64,000 bases of DNA from Pelagimonas sp050633425 (GTDB taxonomy: Bacteria > Pseudomonadota > Alphaproteobacteria > Rhodobacterales > Rhodobacteraceae). The notes under the pieces were generated by a model. That model was given only the letters and a program-made list of their open reading frames with translations, was not told the origin of the DNA and ran no database searches. The translations under genes and the position numbers were made by a program. The stretch is taken from assembly GCF_050633425.1 (NCBI RefSeq), contig NZ_JBOEGM010000020.1:186001-250000 (forward strand), in the 5' to 3' direction. The first letter of the stretch is position 1, and the number at the start of each line of letters is the position of its first letter. Below, one piece after another: positions 43,955 to 53,137 of the stretch.

Positions 43955-44424
43955 GCCGAGACCTTGAAGCCGATAAAAAACTCTTTGAGTTTCGGAAAGC
44001 GCTTCACCTCAATCTCGGTTTCCGCCTCAATCCGATCCGCCACCTCGTCAATGCCGCTCGGTTGGTCACAGGCCAAAACGAACCACATATTCAGGTGATG
44101 GGCACGTTCATAATTATGCGCCACCTCCTTGTGGGCATTGACCAAAGTCATGACCTCTTCGAATCTTTCCCCCGGCACCGCCATGGCACATAGGCAAAAC
44201 GCCCCGCCCATCGCTGCAGCGTCAATAAACGGCCCGAACCGGGTGATCGCACCGATTTCGCGTAGATTGGCAAGCCGATCCAACACATCACTTTCAGTAA
44301 TACCCAAGGTCTCCCCGACCTCGGCATAGGGCCGATGGGACAGCGGAAACCCATCTTGCAGCCGATTGATCAACTCTCGGTCAATCGCATCCAACGCCTC
44401 AGGGGCCAGGGGTTTGCGGCGCAT
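43951..44424 (-). CDS. nirG: Siroheme decarboxylase subunit NirG (AsnC/Lrp-like)
   Basis: The protein is 157 aa with an AsnC-type HTH (DRELINRLQDGFPLSHRPYA and TESDVLDRLANLREIGAI) and an Lrp-like domain (VAHNYERAHHLNMWFVLAC). The HHLNMWFV stretch corresponds to the conserved substrate-binding region of siroheme decarboxylases. Stop-start overlap with nirDL (TGATG) indicates coupled translation. Confidence 0.92.
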   Translation of the reverse strand: MRRKPLAPEALDAIDRELINRLQDGFPLSHRPYAEVGETLGITESDVLDRLANLREIGAITRFGPFIDAAAMGGAFCLCAMAVPGERFEEVMTLVNAHKEVAHNYERAHHLNMWFVLACDQPSGIDEVADRIEAETEIEVKRFPKLKEFFIGFKVSA

Positions 44425-45416
44425 CAGGCGGCCCTTTCTCTTCGGTCTTGCAACACCGCCCCGGTCTGCTTGAAACAGCGCACCGAAAACAGCGGTTGAT
44501 GGGGAATACCCGCCAGTTCGGGTAAAGCCGACGCGGTCTTTAAAATCTCCTGCGCCTCACTGCGCGACCGCGCATGGATCATCGAATACAGGTTGTATTC
44601 CCAGACGCCAGGGACCGTGACCCGCTCATAGCACAGGGTCACACCGGGATGCTGGGCAAGCGCTTCTCCGGCGGCCATCATCCGATCCGCCGGGACTTTC
44701 CAAACCACCATTGCATTGGACGACCAGCCCACCGAGCGATGCCGCACAATCACGCCGATCCTGGTCAGAATTCCGGCGCGCAACAACACTTCCAGCCGCG
44801 CAATCACCCCATCTTCTGACCATCCCAAATGCGCCGCCATGTCCTCATAGGGGCGCGCCACCAACGGCATGCCTTGCGACATAGCATGCAACAACGGTCG
44901 GTCTGTCTCTTCAAACGCCGTCACATCGGGCTCCCCCCGGCGCGGCGTGGTCTTGCGCGCCCCCGACAAGCGAAACCCAAGGTCAATGTTAAACGGCCGA
45001 CGCAGGCGCAAGTCCAAGACCTCAAGCCCGGTGTCGCGCCGGATTGCATCCAAGCTGTCCTCGAGCGCCGCACCATTCGGAGCCGTTGCGACAAACCAAA
45101 GGTTCCAGTCGTTTTCGCGCAAATAAGAGTGATTAACACCCGCCTCTTGCCCGATCCGCGCCGCGACCGCGCCCAACCGGTCTTCGGGAATAGCCATTGC
45201 CGCAAGGGTCGATGCACCCGCCGTATTGGGGCGCACCGTGCCACCAACCCGTGCAATCCGCCCATCGCGCAATAACGCGTGCAACCGCGTCAACACCTGA
45301 ACGTCGCTAAGATCAAGAGCCGCTGCAATCTCCTGAAACGGCTGAGGCACGAGCGGAAAATCGCGCTGAAACTCATCGAGCAAACGTTGGTCAATTGGAT
45401 CAAGACGAGAGATCAT
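44424..45416 (-). CDS. nirDL: Fused siroheme decarboxylase NirDL
   Basis: The protein is 330 aa, two AsnC/Lrp-type units in one chain. The NirD-like half (about 1-150) has DQRLLDEFQRDFPLVPQPF and NHSYLRENDWNLWFVATA. The NirL-like half (about 170-330) has DRPLLHAMSQGMPLVARPYE and CYERVTVPGVWEYNLYSM. Fusion is common in alphaproteobacteria and Pseudomonas relatives. It catalyses siroheme decarboxylation with NirG and NirH. I chose the ATG at 45416 because AAAAGGAGAGCGTCACG precedes it; the open frame continues to 45497. Confidence 0.93.
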   Translation of the reverse strand: MISRLDPIDQRLLDEFQRDFPLVPQPFQEIAAALDLSDVQVLTRLHALLRDGRIARVGGTVRPNTAGASTLAAMAIPEDRLGAVAARIGQEAGVNHSYLRENDWNLWFVATAPNGAALEDSLDAIRRDTGLEVLDLRLRRPFNIDLGFRLSGARKTTPRRGEPDVTAFEETDRPLLHAMSQGMPLVARPYEDMAAHLGWSEDGVIARLEVLLRAGILTRIGVIVRHRSVGWSSNAMVVWKVPADRMMAAGEALAQHPGVTLCYERVTVPGVWEYNLYSMIHARSRSEAQEILKTASALPELAGIPHQPLFSVRCFKQTGAVLQDRRERAA

Positions 45417-45532
45417 CGTGACGCTCTCCTTTTTGTACGGGATACGGGACAGGGATGGCACGCTGGGGGGCAATGCCCCTGCTAAAAGATTGGTCAAACC
45501 GGCATCTTTTCGGGCAAATGAAAGCGCTCAGA

Positions 45533-46357
45533 TCAGCCATAACGCACCGCCTTTGCCTGCGTCTCAGGGGCGGTGATCGCCAAGGTCTGCGCTGCGGTGG
45601 GGGACAATGACACAACATGCCCAATCACAAACAGCAACGGAGCCTCAGGCACCGCCTGCCCAACCGCCTCGGCAATATGTCCAAGATCGGAAATCACCTG
45701 CGTTTGGCGCGGGGTTGTTGCGGCTGAAACCGCCATAACAGGCAGGGACGATGCCATGCCATGGCGGATCAGTTTGGACGCAATGTCTGCGATATTCATC
45801 GCGCCCATATAAACGACCAAGGTCGTGTCTGCGTTGGCAAGGCTGGCCCAATCATGATCCAGCACCGCGTCTTGGCAACGATGCCCGGTGACATAGCGCA
45901 CCCCGGCTGCCAACCCGCGATGGGTCAGCGGAACGCCCGTTGCCGCAGCCGCGCCTTGCGCTGCCGTGATGCCGGGCACATACTTAAATTCAACACCCGC
46001 CGTCTTGAGTTCGGCCGCCTCTTCGCCGCCACGGCCAAAGATCAGCGGATCGCCCCCTTTCAACCGCGCCACACAAAGCCCACGCCGCGCCAGATCAACC
46101 AGCAAAGCGTTGGTTTCATCCTGCGTTAACCTGTGATGCCCCGGAGCCTTACCCACATCAATCTGCAGCACATCCTCAGGAACCAAATCCATAATCTCGG
46201 GCGAAACCAGCCGGTCATAGACCACCACATCGGCACCTTTCAGCGCGCTCAAAGCTCTGCGTGTCAGCAAGCCCGGATCGCCCGGCCCTGCCCCAATCAG
46301 CAAGACCCGCCCCGGCTTATGGCCCCCCGGCCTTAATCCCAATGTCGTTGTCGTCAT
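45533..46357 (-). CDS. nirE: Uroporphyrinogen-III C-methyltransferase NirE/CobA
   Basis: The protein is 274 aa with the SUMT signatures VLLIGAGPGDPGLLTRRAL, VVYDRLVSPEIM, LKGGDPLIFGRGGEE and GVPLTHRGLAAG. It methylates uroporphyrinogen III twice to precorrin-2, the first committed step to siroheme and heme d1. It is first in the nirE-DL-G-H-J operon, so I use the name NirE, though a CobA/CysG role cannot be excluded. The FNR/NnrR-type box lies about 98 nt upstream. Confidence 0.9.
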   Translation of the reverse strand: MTTTTLGLRPGGHKPGRVLLIGAGPGDPGLLTRRALSALKGADVVVYDRLVSPEIMDLVPEDVLQIDVGKAPGHHRLTQDETNALLVDLARRGLCVARLKGGDPLIFGRGGEEAAELKTAGVEFKYVPGITAAQGAAAATGVPLTHRGLAAGVRYVTGHRCQDAVLDHDWASLANADTTLVVYMGAMNIADIASKLIRHGMASSLPVMAVSAATTPRQTQVISDLGHIAEAVGQAVPEAPLLFVIGHVVSLSPTAAQTLAITAPETQAKAVRYG

Positions 46358-46454
46358 GGCTCACTCGCGGTTCGAGATGGCTGCACTTTGCGGCGGAAGA
46401 TTCTGTTTCCCGCCCTGTTACCCTCAACCCTGCCGAGAACGTGTTCCGCTCTCC

Positions 46455-46468
46455 TTGACTTTGGTCAA
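46455..46468. promoter_or_regulatory. FNR/NnrR-type palindrome between nirE and nnrS
   Basis: TTGAC-TTTG-GTCAA is a perfect palindrome matching the FNR/DNR/NnrR consensus. It lies 98 nt from the nirE start and 230 nt from the nnrS start in a 340-nt divergent gap, so it can serve both. NO- or oxygen-responsive control of heme d1 synthesis fits. The rest of the gap has only a doubtful 68-codon frame ending at the nnrS start. Confidence 0.82.
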
Positions 46469-46697
46469 AGCAAAGTCAGCCCAACTCTCTGAGGGTGCTG
46501 TTGACAGCTATTCCCCTGCACTCCGCAGCCGCAAATCGGTCTATGCCTATGCCCCTTCTGACAGTCCTCGCCGCGCTCAGCGACCCGCGCCAAATACCAC
46601 CCTTCTGGCAAATCTGGACACGCCGCCCATTGCGCCCCGCAACTGTGGCAATCGCGCCCCAGAAACGTGCAAGCGCCCAGCGCCCGAGGGTTTTGCG

Positions 46698-47891
46698 ATG
46701 ATCGCTGCTCCGCTCAAACGCCTGCTCTCTGCCGGGTACCGCGTCTTCTTCCTTCTGGCGGGTTTGTCTGCCATTTGGATTATCCTTGTTTGGGAAATCT
46801 GGCAGGCCAGCTTGGGGGATATCTCGCTGCCTAGCGCCCAACCGCCGCATCTGTGGCATGCCCATGAAATGATTTTTGGCTATGGTGGTGCCGCCATTGC
46901 CGGTTTCCTGCTCACCGCCGCCCCGAGCTGGACCAAATCGGGCCCGGAGCCAATGACCTTCTTCGCAGCAACCTCTGGCCTCTGGCTTGCGGGGCGGTTG
47001 GCCATATGGTGGTCAGGTTCCCTCCCCCTCACAGCCGTCGCGCTCATCGACCTGCTCTTCTTGCCCATCCTCGCAGGCCGCATCCTGCAAACCCTTCTCA
47101 AACGCCCCAAACCTCAGCAAATGATTTTGCTCGTCGCCATATTGATCTTCTGGTCTGGCAACGTCTTGGTACATCTCGAATGGGTGGGCATCACCGCTGA
47201 CACCGCTGATCGCGGCCTGCGCGGCGGATTGCTCTCTCTTTGCGCGCTGATCATGATCCTTGGTGGACGCGTCACCCCCGCGTTCACCCGCAACGCCATG
47301 CTGCGCAGTGGTCGCGAAACCGGCCTGCCCGCAAATCCCACGCCGCTTGCCGTTGCATCTATCGCTCCGGCGTTGCTCACCCCCATTGCGCTGTTAACGG
47401 GCGCGCCGCACTGGGTCACCGGCACATTGGCCCTCGCCGCCGGTATATTCGGGCTTGCGCGCACCGCTCTGTGGCGCGGCACATGGGCCTATAAACAGCC
47501 AATCATCTGGACGCTGCACCTCTCCTACGCGCTCAACGCGCTTGGGTTTGTGCTGCTTGGCGCGGCATCCTTTGACTTCGCCACCGAAATCAACGCCCTA
47601 CATATGTTGGGCATTGGCGGCGTTGGAGGCATGACCCTCGCGGTGATGTCACGCGCCGCGCTCGGTCATTCCGGTCGAAATCTCATCGCGCCAAAAGCCA
47701 TTGTCCTCGCCTATGTTCTGATCCCGCTGGCCGCCTTGTTGCGCACAGCCGCCAGCCTCTGGCCAACAATCTACATGACCGGCATTTTGCTTTCAGGCGC
47801 GCTCTGGGTTCTTGCCTTCACCCTCTACACCGTCGCTCTCTGGCCAGTGTTTTGGGGTGAACGTCTGCACAAGCCAAAGCCTGTGGCCTAG
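46698..47891 (+). CDS. nnrS: NnrS family membrane protein
   Basis: The protein is 397 aa with about twelve membrane helices. Hallmarks are the His-rich HLWHAHEMIFGYGGAAIAGF near residues 55-75, NVLVHLEWVG and INALHMLGIGGVGGMTLAVM. NnrS is a heme- and copper-containing protein that protects against nitric oxide stress, usually under NnrR control. The ATG at 46698 has CGAGGGTTTTGCG upstream. It is divergent from nirE and shares its regulatory box. Confidence 0.92.
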   Translation: MIAAPLKRLLSAGYRVFFLLAGLSAIWIILVWEIWQASLGDISLPSAQPPHLWHAHEMIFGYGGAAIAGFLLTAAPSWTKSGPEPMTFFAATSGLWLAGRLAIWWSGSLPLTAVALIDLLFLPILAGRILQTLLKRPKPQQMILLVAILIFWSGNVLVHLEWVGITADTADRGLRGGLLSLCALIMILGGRVTPAFTRNAMLRSGRETGLPANPTPLAVASIAPALLTPIALLTGAPHWVTGTLALAAGIFGLARTALWRGTWAYKQPIIWTLHLSYALNALGFVLLGAASFDFATEINALHMLGIGGVGGMTLAVMSRAALGHSGRNLIAPKAIVLAYVLIPLAALLRTAASLWPTIYMTGILLSGALWVLAFTLYTVALWPVFWGERLHKPKPVA

Positions 47892-48028
47892 AAACCGGCC
47901 GCGCGTTTGGCCGTCGTTACCACATCGACAGCGCTTAAGAGCAAGACGCATCGTGGGGGACAAAATTTGCCCCCAAACAGGCCATTCAGGATGGTGGGAG
48001 TCGCTTTTCAACCATCGTATCCGGGCCT

Positions 48029-48997
48029 TTAAACAGTCTGTGCCCAGGTCCCGTTGGGTTCGATGGCAAACGGCACTTCTTGATGGCCATCTTTCATCAG
48101 ATCCCGCACCGCATCTTGCTGGCCATTGGGGCAACACACCATAACAAAAGCGGACACTTTTCCGCCCGGCAGCTGAGCAAAAGCCCCAAGCTCACGCACA
48201 TTGGCAACCGTGCGCTGCACATAATCGTCGGTGAATTTGCCGGGCAAGGTCATTTTCAGACGTTGCTGTTCGCCGATAATTTCACCCACGCGCTGAATGT
48301 CACCCGCGATCAGCGTTGGTAACAGTTCAATGCCGATGGCCTTGATCTCGTGGAGGTGATCAAGCCCCTTATCCAAATGGCTTTCCAACAAGTTCAAAGA
48401 CGGTTTGCTCTTGGCGTGATGGCCGCCATAAAAGAACAACAAGCTCTCTTGGAACCGGCTTCGGACCTCCTCTGACAGCGCAACAGATTTCGGATGGATG
48501 CCATGCTTGTCATACTCGATATACCGAATATCACCCAGCGCACAGATGGCCGGGTCATGATAGCCGGATGCGCCTTCCAGCACTTCGACCTCAATATGCG
48601 CCGCTTTTTCAAGCAACTCCTGCTGGGTCTTCTCAATGCCCTGGAAACGATACATCGCGTTCAGCAACCCGACACAGACCGCCCCGGACGTACCCAAACC
48701 GGATTCCCCAGCCAGATCGGTCATCACCACAAGCTGAAGCGGCTGATCAACCAGTCCGGTCACCTTCAATGCTTCCCGGATCAGATCATTTTTGATGTCC
48801 GCATGTGTGACAACCTTTTCATGCGCATCCGAATAGCGCAGGTCAAAAAAGCCATCCATGCTGGCCTTGATGATCACATACACATGTTTGTCGATCGCCA
48901 TGCTTAACGTCACACCCCCAAACTGGTGCGCGTAGGATTTGATGTCGGTCAGACCACCAGCCAGCGGCAGTCTCAGAGGCGTTTTGGTAACGATCAT
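48029..48997 (-). CDS. GHMP-family sugar kinase (heptose-7-phosphate kinase-like)
   Basis: The protein is 322 aa. It begins TKTPLRLPLAGGLTDIKSYA (substrate region), has the ATP motif GESGLGTSGAVCVGLLNA and ends with LPGGKVSAFVMVCCPNGQQ. These match HddA-like kinases, which phosphorylate a sugar phosphate at C1. It overlaps the nucleotidyltransferase by 4 nt. Together they would make a nucleotide-activated sugar for the polysaccharide locus. The exact sugar is not clear. Confidence 0.85.
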   Translation of the reverse strand: MIVTKTPLRLPLAGGLTDIKSYAHQFGGVTLSMAIDKHVYVIIKASMDGFFDLRYSDAHEKVVTHADIKNDLIREALKVTGLVDQPLQLVVMTDLAGESGLGTSGAVCVGLLNAMYRFQGIEKTQQELLEKAAHIEVEVLEGASGYHDPAICALGDIRYIEYDKHGIHPKSVALSEEVRSRFQESLLFFYGGHHAKSKPSLNLLESHLDKGLDHLHEIKAIGIELLPTLIAGDIQRVGEIIGEQQRLKMTLPGKFTDDYVQRTVANVRELGAFAQLPGGKVSAFVMVCCPNGQQDAVRDLMKDGHQEVPFAIEPNGTWAQTV

Positions 48998-49722
48998 AGG
49001 TTTACATCCATCCCTTCCAGTTGCCTGACCCGCTGGGCAATGCGCAGCGTGTTTATCTCAGGCGTGGGTTCCGTGCCACCCAGATGCAACCATTCTTCTT
49101 CAATAAGATAGCCGATGCTTTCTCCGTCGGCGATGGCGTCTTGCAGGTTGGGCATAACGCGATACTCGACTTCTTTGCGGCCGGTCAAACGCTTCACCAT
49201 CGCCTCGGAAAACTTCCAAAGACCGATGTCGACATAATCACTGTCGCCTTCCCAGGCCTTGGTCACCCGGTTGCCTTCAAGCGACACACGGATTTTCGCA
49301 TGTGCCGGATCCCGATCCGCCGCCACGCTCTGAACCACCGACATGTCATGCGACAGCATCGACGCGAACTGTTCGGATTTGACATAGCCATCCGCCAACC
49401 ACACCACACAGGGGCCGCTAAGCTTGGCCTGTTGGTAGGCGGTCAAAATGGCATGGCCAGTGCCCAACGCCTCATCTTGGACGACATAATTGATCTTAAG
49501 TCCATTATAAGAGTCGCCAAAATAGGATTGGATTTGCTCTTTGTAATGGCCCACCACAAGCGTCAGGCTAGAGGCCGACACATCGATACCTGATTGCGTC
49601 AAATTGCGCACCGACAGCTCAAGAAACGGTTTTAGGCCAATCGGATACATACATTTTTGCAAATAACTGCCGAGATCGCCAAAACGGCTACCCTTGCCAG
49701 CTGCGAGACAGATCAGGTTCAT
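48994..49722 (-). CDS. Sugar-phosphate nucleotidyltransferase
   Basis: The protein is 242 aa. The N-terminal nucleotide motif is LICLAAGKGSRFGDLG, then KCMYPIGLKPFLEL, ALGTGHAILTAYQQ and VVWLADGYV. It transfers NMP from an NTP to a sugar-1-phosphate. It is translationally coupled to the GHMP kinase (4-nt overlap), which should provide that sugar-1-phosphate. No isomerase or phosphatase of the heptose pathway is beside it. Confidence 0.87.
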   Translation of the reverse strand: MNLICLAAGKGSRFGDLGSYLQKCMYPIGLKPFLELSVRNLTQSGIDVSASSLTLVVGHYKEQIQSYFGDSYNGLKINYVVQDEALGTGHAILTAYQQAKLSGPCVVWLADGYVKSEQFASMLSHDMSVVQSVAADRDPAHAKIRVSLEGNRVTKAWEGDSDYVDIGLWKFSEAMVKRLTGRKEVEYRVMPNLQDAIADGESIGYLIEEEWLHLGGTEPTPEINTLRIAQRVRQLEGMDVNL

Positions 49723-50207
49723 AAAGGTTCTTTTCTTTTAATGGTTATCATTTTGGCGGTTCGCGCGGCCCGAGCACTTGGCCCATGTCCGAGTCACGTT
49801 ATAGCTCAACAGCCCAAGCGCTGCGAGTGGTGATCATCACCTGTTTCACAGCCCTTGCAACGCGATCCCAAAGCACGCGATACCGTGCGAAAACCATCAT
49901 AGGCCAGCGTCTTGGTCGCCTATCCACCTGCGCCGAAACGCCATCATAGTGCTACAGATCGAAACTCTGGCACCGTCCCGCACAGGTGCCAAAACAACCC
50001 GGACCTTCCTTAGTGGTGACAAGCCTGGCATGTTTTGCCTTCGTAAACTTTCAATCCTTGTCAGCAAAGTCGTTTGATCTCGGCGGCAGCTTCCCCGTCG
50101 TGTTCTCCGCGTCGATACGATGAAACACCGCCGCCTTTTCAGAGCATCGCCTTCGATTGACGAGAGAAGGTCACAAACAAACCAAGCTCGATATTTCATC
50201 ACACCAA
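49723..50207. other. 485-nt gap inside the polysaccharide locus
   Basis: It probably holds the promoter of the nucleotidyltransferase-kinase pair. A 101-codon reverse frame (49897-50202) is Arg-rich with no ribosome binding site and looks non-coding. I see no tRNA, repeat or mobile element. Confidence 0.45.
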
Positions 50208-51182
50208 TTAGGGGGAAATGACATTTCCAGCCAGATTATCGCGCCACTTCCCCAGCATCTTTTGCTTCCAGGCATCTGCGTCGCCCCGGCCCATCGGGGT
50301 CAGTTTAATCTGTTTTTCACAGAATGATTTCAGCCCTTTGGCCCATATCCCAGCCCCGCAACCGGGCACCAAAGTGATCCCCTTTCTGTCAGGTTCCTTT
50401 AGCGCATCTACGTTTGCTGCCAAAACGGGGCGGCCCGCTGCAAAAGCTTCTGCGGCCACCAAACCAAAGGCTTCCCAACGTGATGGCATCAAGACGGCAT
50501 CGACCTGTGCATAAATATCACTCGACGTGGCTGAGTGGCCAAAAAACTTGATGCGCGTATCCCCCTTCGCCAATTGTTTCAGGTGGTGTTCCTCTGAGCC
50601 GCTGCCAAAGATTTTCAACTCCAATTCCAAACCTTCGAGCCTTCTAAAAGCCTTGATTGCAATGTCGAAACCCTTTTGCCGATCCAGTCGTCCGATCAAG
50701 CCAAGCCGCCTTGGCCGTGACCCAGCCGGAGGCACATTGGAAAATGCGGTAAAATCGACGATGCTGTTGCAGGTTTCCAGCGCGTGCAGTGCAACCAGGC
50801 TTCGGCTGCGCATCCAAGTGGCTTGGGCCTCGCTCACACAGATCACGCTATCGAACACGGAATAGCTTGTGCGCAATAGGTTAAAGAAACGCCTGCGGTT
50901 CGCCACGTTCAGCGCGGTGAACGATTGGGTATAACTGTGTTCAACATGGATCATCCGCGAGCGCGGAAATCGGGCGCGCATGGCCAACAACATCGGCAAA
51001 TTGCGCCAACTGACCGCAAGATGCGACACGATAATGTCAGGGCTTGGGTACAAGCGACGCCAGTCTTGGAAATCCAAGACGCTATGGCGGCAGGTCGGGT
51101 CTGGTGCGCTCGTTAGGAACGATACCATACGCATCACACCACCCGGTGTACGATCATCAATCAAGTGAACGGCAGTTTTCAT
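50208..51182 (-). CDS. Glycosyltransferase family 4 (GT-B fold)
   Basis: The protein is 324 aa. The acceptor half has HIDDRTPGGVMRMVSFLTS, and the donor-binding half has LGLIGRLDRQKGFDIAIKAF, then LMPSRWEAFGLVAAEAFAAG with the E-x7-E motif. It transfers an activated sugar in polysaccharide assembly. It is last in the reverse-strand set flippase, GT2, GT2, GT4. Confidence 0.9.
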   Translation of the reverse strand: MKTAVHLIDDRTPGGVMRMVSFLTSAPDPTCRHSVLDFQDWRRLYPSPDIIVSHLAVSWRNLPMLLAMRARFPRSRMIHVEHSYTQSFTALNVANRRRFFNLLRTSYSVFDSVICVSEAQATWMRSRSLVALHALETCNSIVDFTAFSNVPPAGSRPRRLGLIGRLDRQKGFDIAIKAFRRLEGLELELKIFGSGSEEHHLKQLAKGDTRIKFFGHSATSSDIYAQVDAVLMPSRWEAFGLVAAEAFAAGRPVLAANVDALKEPDRKGITLVPGCGAGIWAKGLKSFCEKQIKLTPMGRGDADAWKQKMLGKWRDNLAGNVISP

Positions 51183-51203
51183 CAGAGCCTCCTTACGGTA
51201 AAA

Positions 51204-52190
51204 TTAAAATCGTTTGATGGCGGTCAACGCCTTCATCGCTTGCCGTATTCGCAAAGCACCGGCCCGCTTGAGAACCTCGGCGGCCGCAAGCGTCGTGAGC
51301 GTTTTGATCGGTTCCTCAATCAGAGGTCGGCGCGACATCTGAAGGGATTGCCACGCAAAATCATGACCACGCCGCGCGAGGTTTAGGCTGATCGCGCGAC
51401 GGGCGAGATAGCGATACTGATACGCTCTTGCGGCACTGGCATAGGTATCAAAGAACCCTGGGTTAAGGTCGGTAAGTTTGGCGACCATGCGTTCCCACGC
51501 GTCCAATTGTTGATCAATGGAGGCTGAAAGGCCGTTGCTGCTGATGCGGTATTCGGTCAACATCTGCGCCACGCCCTCGATCTGCCAATCTGTCGTCAGC
51601 ATCAAACGCAACCAACATTCGATGTCTTCCGACTGGCGAAAAGTTTCGTCAAAAACCCAATCGCGTTCGGTTTCAAAATGCGGTCGATATGCGATGTCGG
51701 CCAGCGCAACACGCCGCGCCACAACCGCCGAGCCATTGCCAATAGGATTGCGTTTGAACACATGCGCCGGTGTCACACCGCGCCGGCGCGGTTTTTGAAC
51801 AATGCCAATTGGGGCACCTGCCTCATCAATAAGCTTTGACCCTGAATAGCTTAGCGCCACATCGCGATTGGCATTCAGGTGCCGTATATGCACGTCGAGC
51901 TTATGGGGCACCCACAGGTCATCGGCATCGCAAAACCCGACATAATCGCCGCGCGCAGCCGCGATGCCAGAGTTGCGCGCACCCGCCAGACCCCGGTTGG
52001 TTTGACGCAGAATTCTTAACCGAGGGTCGGCCTCAAACTGCCCCGCAACTTGGGCTGTCTCATCGGTTGAGCCATCATCGACAACAATGATTTCAAAATC
52101 TCGGTAAGTTTGACAGAGCAAAGACCGTAGCGTGTCAGGCAATGTCTGGCTGGCGTTATAGGCCGGGACAACAATGCTGGCGGTGGGCAT
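51204..52190 (-). CDS. Glycosyltransferase family 2
   Basis: The protein is 328 aa. The GT-A domain starts ASIVVPAYNASQTLPDTLRS, with IIVVDDGSTDETAQV and the metal motif GFCDADDLWVPHKLD. A helical C-terminal part of about 120 residues follows. It adds a sugar in polysaccharide assembly; donor and acceptor are unknown. 24 nt follow the upstream GT2 gene. Confidence 0.92.
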   Translation of the reverse strand: MPTASIVVPAYNASQTLPDTLRSLLCQTYRDFEIIVVDDGSTDETAQVAGQFEADPRLRILRQTNRGLAGARNSGIAAARGDYVGFCDADDLWVPHKLDVHIRHLNANRDVALSYSGSKLIDEAGAPIGIVQKPRRRGVTPAHVFKRNPIGNGSAVVARRVALADIAYRPHFETERDWVFDETFRQSEDIECWLRLMLTTDWQIEGVAQMLTEYRISSNGLSASIDQQLDAWERMVAKLTDLNPGFFDTYASAARAYQYRYLARRAISLNLARRGHDFAWQSLQMSRRPLIEEPIKTLTTLAAAEVLKRAGALRIRQAMKALTAIKRF

Positions 52191-52214
52191 TTGGCAGATC
52201 CTTTCGGGATGAGG

Positions 52215-53135
52215 TCAAGAAAACAAAGTTGTGCGAAGTTTCGGCGGCAAAACCAGCGCGACGACGGACGCCGCAGCCGTTGCGGCTCCGCGATGAACAG
52301 GGGTGAAAAAACCAGACGGGCTATGACCGATGCCGCGCAGGGTTAATCCCAAGGCCTGCAATCGGCTGGATTTCAACCGCAAAGAGCGCCGGGCAAGGTA
52401 ACGCAGATACGCCGCCTCGGCCTTGGCATCGCCCTGCACGCCGTAGTCGCGGGCGCGCTCTAATACCGCGCGTCGGCTGCGTTCCATTTCCCTGAGATCC
52501 GACGACAATCCGTCAGGCGAACAGCGGTACCAAACCAACAGCCGATCCATTCCCCTGATCACCGCCCCAGCGCCAAGCAGACGCACCAAAAGATCAAGGT
52601 CTTCGTTGTGAACAAAAACCGGATCAAACCCACCGATGGCCTCAAAGGTCGGCTTGCGCAGGCTGAGGTTGGACAGGGTGCAAACCGGATTCTCTGACAG
52701 CATGTCCGCGATCGTCAGCGCGGCGGGTTTAACAGTTGATCGTGTGTGACCATCACCGGGAATGGTTCTGAAAAAGCCGACTTTGCCATAAACGCCCTCA
52801 ACATCATCTAAGCGAAACAGGTCATCCACCTGCCCAAGTTTGTCAGGCGTCCAGACGTCATCTGCATCGCAAAAACACAAGATGTCCCCGCGCGCGCACG
52901 CCAAGGCTCCAAAATTGCGCGCCGTGCTCGGCCCTTTGCCCGGATTGCGCAACAAACGTATGCGCGGATCACGGTTTTGATAGGTTTCGATCACCCCCTG
53001 CGTCCCATCACAGGAACCATCATCAACGCATAGCGCTTCCCAATTGGTGAAGCCTTGCGCCAAAAGGCTGTCCAGCGTTTCCGCCAGTGTCTCGGCTGCG
53101 TTGAAACAGGGAATGACAATTGAAAACCTTGGCAT
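52215..53135 (-). CDS. Glycosyltransferase family 2
   Basis: The protein is 306 aa with FSIVIPCFNAAETLAETLDS, ALCVDDGSCDGTQGV and CFCDADDVWTPDKLG (DxD). It resembles the neighbouring GT2 in layout, so the two may come from a duplication. The start is 2 nt from the flippase stop, suggesting one operon. Confidence 0.92.
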   Translation of the reverse strand: MPRFSIVIPCFNAAETLAETLDSLLAQGFTNWEALCVDDGSCDGTQGVIETYQNRDPRIRLLRNPGKGPSTARNFGALACARGDILCFCDADDVWTPDKLGQVDDLFRLDDVEGVYGKVGFFRTIPGDGHTRSTVKPAALTIADMLSENPVCTLSNLSLRKPTFEAIGGFDPVFVHNEDLDLLVRLLGAGAVIRGMDRLLVWYRCSPDGLSSDLREMERSRRAVLERARDYGVQGDAKAEAAYLRYLARRSLRLKSSRLQALGLTLRGIGHSPSGFFTPVHRGAATAAASVVALVLPPKLRTTLFS

Positions 53136-53137
53136 TG

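Noticed and set aside
46495..46701. 68-codon frame ending in the nnrS start codon
   Set aside because: The ATGA overlap is suggestive, but the start is a GTG without a ribosome binding site and the Pro/Arg-rich product matches nothing; kept as doubtful.
49897..50202. 101-codon reverse frame in the polysaccharide locus gap
   Set aside because: Arg-rich product with no domain or ribosome binding site; looks like non-coding GC-rich sequence.
51204..53135. Two adjacent GT2 genes as a recent tandem duplication
   Set aside because: They share motifs and layout, but the protein sequences differ widely outside the GT-A core, so any duplication is old.
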